From positions 1-43,324 of the forward strand of contig DASYUT010000263.1 of NCBI GenBank assembly GCA_036000965.1: 43,324 bases of DNA. Reading direction: 5' to 3'. A program made the translations under genes and the position numbers. Under the pieces are notes generated by a model that did no database searches, was not told the DNA's origin, and saw only the letters and a list, made by a program, of their open reading frames with translations. This document shows, one piece after another, positions 37,808 through 43,324 of this stretch (position 1 is the stretch's first letter; every line of letters begins with the position of its first letter). The DNA is from Actinomycetes bacterium. GTDB taxonomy: Bacteria; Actinomycetota; CALGFH01.

Positions 37808-38690
37808 TGGCGAGCCCTTAGGAAGCAGCTCGATCTTCGTCAGCTCCGCGCCCAGGTAGTCGACCACCTCGACCCCCTCGGCATCGGGCTCGGCGAGGTC
37901 CAGGAGCCGCCACCTGCCCTCGGGCCGGTGCTCGGGCCTGAGCACGGGCGTGACGATGATCCGCGCTCCTCGGACGTTCAGCCGGAACTCCTCGAACAGC
38001 AGGCGCAGCCGGTCTTGGAGCATGGGTGTGGTCTCGGCGTCGAGCGTGCCCCGCACCAACCGCTGCACTCGCGAGACGGCGTCCAGGAGACCGTCGAGCT
38101 GCTCGACCGGCATCGCCCCCTGAACGGCCTTCAGCCTGTCTCTCAGACGCTTCTGGGCGGCCTGGCACCAGCCTGCTCGCGCTCGTACTCGGCGTCGAGG
38201 CGTGAGTAGAGCTTCGCCGACAGCTCGCCCACCTCATACTCCTGCTGAGCCTTCCGCGCGAGGGTGCGGACTCGGACAAGATCGGCCTCGACCTGAGCCA
38301 GCTCGTCAGCGACCACACCCGCCTCGTCGTCGCGCAGCGCCAGTAGCCGGTCTCGCTCGCGCTCCACCGTGCGCCGCACGTCCACGACGTCCATGTGCCG
38401 GTCGCGCAGATGGTCCAGCACCGCCGAGTCCAGCATCTCCCGGTCGATGGGCGGCAGATCGCACTTGCCCATGCGACGACCGCGACAGCGGTACTTGTCC
38501 TTGTTCCGGCGACCGGGCTTCGGCGACTTGATCCCGACCCTCTCTCCGCAGCGGTCGCACCACACCTGCCCCGAGAGCAGGAACCGCGCCGCAGTCTCCG
38601 GGGAGGTGCCTCGCCCGGTGAGGTTGCCGGGTCCCTGCCGACCCGAGCGGCGCTCGCCCGACTCGGGGGTCGAGCCGGTGGGGCAGGGAG
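37808..38690 (-). pseudogene. Serine recombinase C-terminal remnant, frameshifted and 5' truncated
   Basis: On the minus strand the frame entering at about 38690 reads AARFLLSGQVWCDRCGERVG, the recombinase zinc beta-ribbon of large serine integrases (Cys pairs CDRC and RCRG...C), followed by a coiled coil (LAQVEADLVRVRTLARKAQQ) as in these enzymes. It stops at 38143, but a one-base shift near 38155 restores the chain as KRLRDRLKAVQGAMPVEQL, and GARIIVTPVLRPE follows. The catalytic N-terminal resolvase domain and the recombinase domain are missing, because at about 38690 the sequence changes to an unrelated gene. So it cannot be active. The C-terminal end is uncertain and may run into the inverted repeat at 37740-37806. 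Confidence 0.75.
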
Positions 38691-39031
38691 GGCGATACGA
38701 GATCCAGAAGGGGCAGGTCAAGTCCCTTAAGGCCAAGTTCGACTCCTGGACCAAGGCGCAGGCCGAGGCGAAGGCCAAGCGCGAGAACGAGCGCGCCGCG
38801 AAGGCCAAGGCCGCTGACGAGGAGATCGACGAGGCTCTCGAGCCCGACGACGAGACCGAGGACTCCGGCGACGAGGCCGAAGAGCCCGAGATCCACCAGC
38901 CGAAGGACGTCGTCGAGGTCGCGCAGGAGAACGGGGGGCTTCCCAAGGCACAGGCCGCCGCCGACGCGCACCGCAAGGCCACCCGTGCCGCCTCCAAGGC
39001 CGCCCGCCAGCCGAAGCCCGAGACCGAGTGA
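38678..39031 (+). CDS. Charged Ala/Lys/Glu-rich hypothetical, probably 5' truncated
   Basis: I do not recognise it. From GTG 38678 the 117-aa product begins with SLKAKFDSWTKAQAEAKAKR (a strong helix), then a run of acidic residues (ALEPDDETEDSGDEAEEPE), then another Ala/Lys helix. This looks like the disordered C-terminal end of a larger phage- or plasmid-type protein. The frame is open upstream into the opposite-strand recombinase remnant and no good start or ribosome-binding site is present, so I think the first part was lost in the same deletion that truncated the recombinase. Confidence 0.45.
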   Translation: MGQGGRYEIQKGQVKSLKAKFDSWTKAQAEAKAKRENERAAKAKAADEEIDEALEPDDETEDSGDEAEEPEIHQPKDVVEVAQENGGLPKAQAAADAHRKATRAASKAARQPKPETE

Positions 39032-39140
39032 TCCACACGCTCCGCCGCGCGCCTCTCAGGACGAGGGGTGCTGCGGCATGTTTGAGGGCCGGCAGGTGTG
39101 GTCGCACCCCCGGCCCAGGCACACGAGGAAGGAGCCTCAC

Positions 39141-39328
39141 ATGCCCGACGAGCGTACCCCTACCGCCGTCCGCAGAGCCGCGCTGATAGCCGACGTGCAG
39201 CGCGTGTCTGAGCTGCTCGCACAGTGCGTCGCCGAGGCGAGGCCCTGGACCTGCCCGTCCGGCGTGACGTATTCTCCGCGATCGCGACGATCGACGGGTG
39301 GCTGAACGATCTCAGGAGGTCTGCATGA
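39141..39328 (+). pseudogene. Small hypothetical gene with a one-base frameshift
   Basis: ATG 39141 has a strong AGGAAGGAG just upstream and opens MPDERTPTAVRRAALIADVQ. As it stands, the frame ends at 39305 after 54 aa. One missing base near 39240 (around GAGGCGAGGCCC) would continue it as LDLPVRRDVFSAIATIDGWL and end at 39328 on a TGA that overlaps the ATG of the next gene (39325). That coupling is strong evidence that this is the original frame. The protein would be about 62 aa, helical, with no known family. Confidence 0.6.
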
Positions 39329-39612
39329 CCCTGTTCCTGGCCGTCAAGGCGTTGCTGCGCAAGCTGCGCATCCTGCGTCCGTTCCCGAAGGACGAGGTGC
39401 ACTACGCGAGCCAGCGCCAGAAGGAACTGGTGGGCCAGATCAGGAAGGCTCATGGACTCGCCGCCGCCAACCAGGCGATGGACGAGATTGACGCGATGAT
39501 GGCCCGGGTGGCTCCGACGGAGCAGTATCCGCCCGGCCAGGTCATCGACGACGTGACGCAGTACGTTCGGGCGAAGTATCTGCCCGACACCCTGCCCGAC
39601 CCGAAGTCCTAG
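39325..39612 (+). CDS. Small hypothetical protein of the island
   Basis: A 95-aa protein from ATG 39325 with a perfect AGGAGG at 39313-39318. The opening LFLAVKALLRKLRILRPF is hydrophobic and basic, and the rest is soluble and helical (QRQKELVGQIRKAHGLAAAN), ending DTLPDPKS. No domain is recognised. It appears translationally coupled to the frameshifted gene before it. Together with its neighbours it looks like cargo of a mobile element or prophage. Codon use and the clean ribosome-binding site make it a likely real gene. Confidence 0.65.
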   Translation: MTLFLAVKALLRKLRILRPFPKDEVHYASQRQKELVGQIRKAHGLAAANQAMDEIDAMMARVAPTEQYPPGQVIDDVTQYVRAKYLPDTLPDPKS

Positions 39613-39702
39613 TCGACCCGCCGTCCGCCTCTGCGCGGGCGGTGTGGTATATGGGATGAGGCTCCGGCGGTGGGGAAGTGCGCGCACTTGGCGCGACAGC
39701 GC

Positions 39703-39730
39703 TTGACACGCCCCGCCGGCCCTCTATCGG
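39703..39730 (+). promoter_or_regulatory. Candidate promoter in the island
   Basis: A consensus TTGACA (39703-39708) stands 16 bp before TATCGG (39725-39730). It is the best -35 in the window. It would read toward the 39736-40160 stretch, where I see only poor open frames. Confidence 0.35.
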
Positions 39731-39889
39731 AGGAGATGGGCATCTGCCTATGGCCCCCCACACCCATCCTCCGTGCTGCCAGAGGCTGGCCGGCCGCAGG
39801 AACCCGGCCCTCCTCTGCTTTTCGGAGGAGACAGGCGGCTTCCCGGCGGTTACTCACCCACCCGCCTGCCCTCCGTCCTGCTACGGAGG
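39719..39889. other. Three spaced CCCTC...GGAGG hairpin-like motifs
   Basis: Similar short foldbacks recur at about 39720-39735 (CCCTC-TATCG-GAGGAG), 39808-39834 (CCCTCCTC, CGGAGGAG) and 39870-39889 (CCTCCGT-CCTGCT-ACGGAGG, 7-bp perfect stem). Each exposes or buries a GGAGG that looks like a ribosome-binding site. The last overlaps the end of the small minus-strand ORF and could be its terminator. The open frame from ATG 39736 has an odd Arg/Pro-rich product and I do not call it a gene. Confidence 0.35.
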
Positions 39890-39970
39890 TTCGTAGTCCT
39901 CGTACCCGCCTTCGTCGTACCTGGGGCACGAGAACCCGTACTCCTCCGCCTCGCTGTGGTCGTCGGACAT
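39881..39970 (-). CDS. Very small acidic protein (29 aa) with a strong ribosome-binding site
   Basis: On the minus strand the ATG at 39970 is preceded by GAGGAGGTGAG, one of the best ribosome-binding sites in the window. The product is 29 aa, opens MSDDHSEAEEYGF and is rich in Asp, Glu and Tyr. No family is recognised. It diverges from the 40070 reading frame with an operator-like dyad between them. It may be a phage-type small protein. The overlap with the hairpin at 39870-39889 fits a gene end. Confidence 0.5.
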   Translation of the reverse strand: MSDDHSEAEEYGFSCPRYDEGGYEDYEPP

Positions 39971-40051
39971 CTCACCTCCTCTCGGTCGTACCTCTGTATT
40001 GCCGTGAAGCACAGAGCAACGGCCGAGCCGGAGGGGCGAGAACGCCGACAA

Positions 40052-40069
40052 ACTTACAGCGGTGTAAGT
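40052..40069. promoter_or_regulatory. Operator-like dyad between divergent small ORFs
   Basis: ACTTACA (40052-40058) and TGTAAGT (40063-40069) are perfect inverted arms around GCGG. The arms are AT-rich in a GC-rich setting, and the dyad ends one base before ATG 40070. This is the pattern of a repressor site in a divergent promoter region. Confidence 0.55.
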
Positions 40070-40159
40070 ATGGAGGGGGCCGCCGATCCGGTCAAGCGCG
40101 CTGCTCAGGCGCGTCGCTGCTCGATCGCGTCGGGTGAGGCATCGTCGAACGCCGTCTAA
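40070..40159 (+). pseudogene. Possible 5' end of a gene cut short at the IS630 fragment border
   Basis: ATG 40070 directly follows the dyad and reads EGAADPVKRAAQARRCSIAS and a few more residues, stopping at 40159 right at the start of insertion-sequence-like DNA. A gene starting next to its own operator suggests a regulator, but too little is left to tell. It has no clear SD and could be chance. Confidence 0.3.
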
Positions 40160-40288
40160 GCAGGTGACCAGAAGTTCTGTCCGTAACGCCTGGTGGAGAA
40201 CACCTGGGCCGACGAAGTAGCCTCGTAGGCCGTTGGAGCTTGCAACCACAGCGACCCACGAGGCACGGTCAGTCTGCGTCCCCCCATC

Positions 40289-40862
40289 GTGTACGCCACC
40301 CCACCCCACCCCACCGCCCACACCGAACTGCTTGACCTGCTCCACGGCCCCCACCGCGTCGCCTGCCGGCTGGTCATGATCCTGCTGTCTGCGCAAGGCC
40401 GGCAGCCAGCCCAGACCGCATCGCTGCTCGGCTACGACCCGCGCACCGTGCGCCGCTGGGTCCACCGCTACAACCGCGACGGGACCGCAAGCCTGGCCGA
40501 CCGGCCACGTCCCGGCCGGCCCCGCCGTGGCGGTCGGCGGCGCACCCAGCGGATCCGCCGCCTGCTGGCCCAGCCCCGCGCCTGGACGATCGGGAGGCTC
40601 TGGCAGCGGCTGGGTCGACCCGCGATCAGCCTCGCACCGTGCACCGGCGCACCCGGGAGGTGGCCTGCTGGCGGCGGTCCCGGCTGGTCGCCAGGGGCGA
40701 CCCCGATGCCGAGCGGCGCTGCGCCCAGGTCCGAGCCCACATCGCCGGCCTGCCCGCGGGCGCGGTGGTGCTGGCAGAAGACGAGACCCACCGCAACCTG
40801 CTGCCGTGGGTGCGGGCCACCTGGGTGGTGCGGGGCACCCGCCAGCGGGTGCTGACCCCGGG
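40289..40862 (+). pseudogene. IS630-family transposase, frameshifted and 3' truncated
   Basis: From GTG 40289 the protein has the IS630 N-terminal helix-turn-helix (QTASLLGYDPRTVRRWVHRY) and the basic linker [15 protein letters not shown]. Near 40632 a one-base loss shifts the frame; in the next frame RTVHRRTREVACWRRSRLVA and VVLAEDETHRNLLPWVRA follow. This contains the first catalytic Asp of the DDE site (LAEDE). The chain then ends at the left end of the IS3 element at 40863, so the other two catalytic acids are missing. It is dead. The left border may be near a TA at about 40156, since IS630 elements target TA, but no terminal repeat is clear. Confidence 0.8.
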
Positions 40863-40888
40863 TGAATCGCCCTGGGTTTGATGGAGGC
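40863..40888 (+). repeat. IS3 terminal inverted repeat (distal end)
   Basis: TGAATCGCCCTGGGTTTGAT followed by GGAGGC; pairs with the reverse complement of 42550-42575 at 19 of 26 positions. It lies 88 bp beyond the stop of the zinc-ribbon gene. Confidence 0.7.
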
Positions 40889-40976
40889 CGGTGGGGTTGG
40901 TTCTGGTCGGCTGTGCTGACGGTCGGCTGGGTCATTGTGCCGCACGGTTGTGGCGGGGCTCGAGGGGCTCGGAGCA

Positions 40977-41302
40977 TCAGGGCTGGAGGAGTTCGTTGAT
41001 GGTGACGGGCTCGTCACAGCAAGGGCAGTGTCCGCCAGGCCCCAGGCGGCGCATGAAGGTGCCGCAGTCCTGGCAGCGCTGGGTGCCGAGGAGCCTGGTC
41101 TGGCAGTCGGGGCACTCGTAGACGGTGCTGGTGCGGCGCGACCGGGTGGCAGGCAGCTCGGGTGACGTCGGGCTCGGGGTGTGACGGCGACGCCAGGCAG
41201 CCTGGCGGCAGGCGTCGGAGCACCAGCGCCGGACGCGCCCGGGTGGCAGCGGCCCGCCGCACACCCCACAGGCTGCCGTTACGGTCCCGTTACGCGACGG
41301 GA

Positions 41303-41306
<4 letters not shown>
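40977..41306 (-). CDS. Zinc-ribbon passenger protein coupled to the IS3 transposase
   Basis: A 109-aa protein with three cysteine clusters: Cys13/16 with Cys29/33 (CGVC, then WCSDACRQAAWRRR), Cys65/68 with Cys78/81 (ECPDC, RCQDC), and Cys94/96/97 (HCPCC). The first cluster resembles the small FCS/zinc-finger motif with CRQAAWRRR found in many actinobacterial proteins. The ATG at 41306 overlaps the OrfB stop by 4 nt (ATGA), so it is made together with the transposase. It lies inside the IS ends, so it is part of the element. It is intact, unlike OrfB. A role in regulation, target choice or DNA binding is a guess. Confidence 0.7.
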
Positions 41307-42179
<873 letters not shown>

Positions 42180-42183
<4 letters not shown>

Positions 42184-42521
42184 CTCGGCAGGCGCGGGTC
42201 GAGCTCCCGCGCGGAGAACGCCGAGGCCGCCTTGAGGACCTCATTGGCCCGCCGCAGCTCACGGACCTCCCGCTCAAGCTCCGCGATGCGCCGGCGCTCC
42301 TCGCTCGGCACGCCCGGACGACGGCCCCCGTCGACCTCGGCCTGCGCCACCCAGCCCCGCAGGGACTCGGTCCCCACGCCGAGCTGGCGCGCCACCCGGG
42401 TGATCACCCCGAAGCGCTCACCGGTCTCCTGGATCGTCTCGGCCACCATGCGGACAGCTCGCTCACGAAGCTCGGGCGGGTACCGCTTCTGCGACGGATG
42501 TCTGCTGTGGTCGTCTGCCAT
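42180..42521 (-). CDS. IS3 OrfA (transposase helix-turn-helix subunit)
   Basis: A 113-aa OrfA from ATG 42521. It has the HTH_Tnp_1 pattern (RYPPELRERAVRMVAE, then RVARQLGVGTESLRGWVAQA) and the C-terminal leucine-zipper coiled coil RIAELEREVRELRRANEVLK. In IS3 elements OrfA binds the ends and joins OrfB by a programmed shift or by coupling; here the OrfB start overlaps the stop. A longer start at 42557 lies inside the terminal repeat and is less likely. The gene is intact. Confidence 0.88.
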
Positions 42522-42549
42522 GACTCCATCTTCCCTTCCAAGCGATGGA

Positions 42550-42575
42550 GCCTCCACTGAAGTCAGGGTGGTTCA
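42550..42575 (-). repeat. IS3 terminal inverted repeat (OrfA-proximal end)
   Basis: On the minus strand this reads TGAACCACCCTGACTTCAGT followed by GGAGGC. It lies upstream of OrfA and pairs imperfectly with 40863-40888. Confidence 0.7.
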
Positions 42576-43085
42576 ATCACCACCACCCTGACCGGGCAGG
42601 ACCCGGCCGAGCTGCGCCTGACCTGGCGAAGCGACACCCGCGCCCGCAACCGCCTGGAAGGCGGGCTGTTCGGCAAGCGGATCCTGTTCACCAACCGTGA
42701 CGACTGGCCAGCCGCCGACATCGTGGCCGCCTACCGCTCCCAGTCCGAGGTCGAGTTCGGGTTCCGGCAGCTCAAAGACCCCCACGTGGTCTCGTTCAGC
42801 CCGATGCACCACTGGACCGACTCCAAGATCCGCGTCCACATCTTCTACTGCGTCCTCGCCCTCGCCATCGCCCACCTGCTGCGCCGCCAGGCTGAACACG
42901 CCGGCCTGCACCTGTCCGTCCGCGAGCTGCTGGCCGAGCTCGCCGACATCCAAGAGACCGTGCTGCTCTACCATGACGGCGGCAAAGGCCGCCCCCGCGC
43001 CCGCCGCATGCTCACCGACACGACCCCCACCCAGCAGCGCCTAGCCGACCTGTTCGACCTCCACCGCTGGGCACCGGCCCGCTGA
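42576..43085 (+). pseudogene. IS1634/IS4-like transposase, C-terminal remnant
   Basis: The frame is open from the exact base after the IS3 end and runs 169 codons to 43085. It contains RLEGGLFGKRILFTNRDDW and then the catalytic C-terminal signature AYRSQSEVEFGFRQLKDP (Glu, six residues, Lys as in the YREK motif of IS4-type enzymes), then SPMHHWTDSKIRVHIFYCVL, typical of the IS1634 group. The N-terminal two thirds, with the two Asp residues, are absent and are not found on the other side of the IS3 element. So it was cut by insertion plus deletion. Confidence 0.85.
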
Positions 43086-43205
43086 CCAGGCCAACACCCG
43101 GGGATGGGTAATACACCCACCCCCACCCAACACCCCGCCTGAGCAGCACAAACAGCCTAAACGACCGACGAAGGCCGGAAACTCCCGCTAGGAGGCCACT
43201 GAATT

Positions 43206-43324
43206 ATGGCGATTCTGGGTCGCGGCGACTGGCCTTCGCGGGACTTGGGCATGGGAGAGCTGGGGCTCCGCGGCCCGGTCGACGTGGTGGGCTGCCGGTT
43301 GGCCGCCCTGTGCGCAGGCCCGGG
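43206..43324 (+). CDS. Possible start of a gene running off the window end
   Basis: ATG 43206 opens AILGRGDWPSRDLGMGELGL and stays open to the last base (39 codons). AGGAGG lies at 43192-43197, a little far (8 bases) from the ATG. No family is recognised. The 120 bases between the transposase remnant and here show no clear terminal repeat. It may instead be part of the IS1634-like element's flank. Confidence 0.25.
   Translation, partial: MAILGRGDWPSRDLGMGELGLRGPVDVVGCRLAALCAGP

Noticed and set aside
39736-40137. Plus-strand ORF after the TTGACA promoter
   Set aside because: Arg/Pro/Thr-rich product with no domain, overlapping the small minus ORF, the dyad and its right-hand ORF. It looks like read-through of structured non-coding DNA.

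Overview
The window is very GC-rich and almost fully coding. It looks like the chromosome of a member of the Actinomycetota. The lines of evidence are: an ESX-type EccC gene end; a Kgd-type 2-oxoglutarate enzyme with fused E2 and E1 parts; a long-linker IF2; an Lhr helicase next to a Nei2-type glycosylase; and several genes that seem leaderless (a TANNNT -10 box six to eight bases before the start codon). I cannot name the genus; a deep-branching soil or environmental lineage is a guess.

Layout. (1) 1-2679: the 3' end of a type VII secretion locus, with the EccC C-terminal ATPase module and, overlapping it, a ubiquitin-like/MinD-like protein that carries a 133-bp inverted repeat. (2) 2680-3199: a repeat-filled gap with a candidate promoter and a hairpin before the next operon. 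(3) 3200-12029: the conserved translation/transcription cluster rimP-nusA-ylxR-infB-ylxP-rbfA-nrnA-truB-ribF, closely packed and in places overlapping by 4 nt. (4) 12103-14042: a lone receiver-domain response regulator and a polytopic membrane protein. (5) 14145-19132: rpsO, a structured leader with three hairpins, pnp, an M16 peptidase and a LOG-family gene. (6) 19198-21006, minus strand: a membrane-anchored molybdopterin oxidoreductase and a GNAT acetyltransferase. (7) 21253-25617: an EI24/CysZ-like membrane protein, dapB overlapping a double-ThyX-like gene, and a secreted or anchored hypothetical. (8) 25686-30189, minus strand: a CBS-pair protein and Kgd. (9) 30369-37729: lhr-nei2, an AlkA-like glycosylase on the other strand, and yajQ.

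(10) 37740 to the end is an accessory island. It holds a strong inverted repeat just after yajQ, a truncated and frameshifted serine recombinase, small phage- or plasmid-like genes (one frameshifted), a divergent pair of tiny ORFs around an operator-like dyad, an IS630-family fragment, an IS3-family element with a translationally coupled zinc-ribbon passenger gene, and an IS1634/IS4-like transposase tail. I count six single-base frameshifts in this last 5.6 kb and none in the preceding 37 kb, which points to real decay rather than base-calling noise.

The other recurring theme is small tandem repeats, many with unit lengths divisible by three. They sit between genes (2681-2975, 10942-11046, 22066-22178, 37036-37165) and also in frame inside genes (infB linker, thyX-like, the start of the LOG gene, the lhr linker, the kgd linker). 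In the thyX-like gene each unit holds a near-perfect palindrome, reminiscent of protein-coding palindromic elements. I do not see a CRISPR array, tRNA, rRNA or recognisable riboswitch. I found no clearly new defence or biosynthetic system; the best candidates for novelty are the in-frame palindromic repeats, the inverted repeat in the MinD-like gene and the zinc-ribbon IS passenger.
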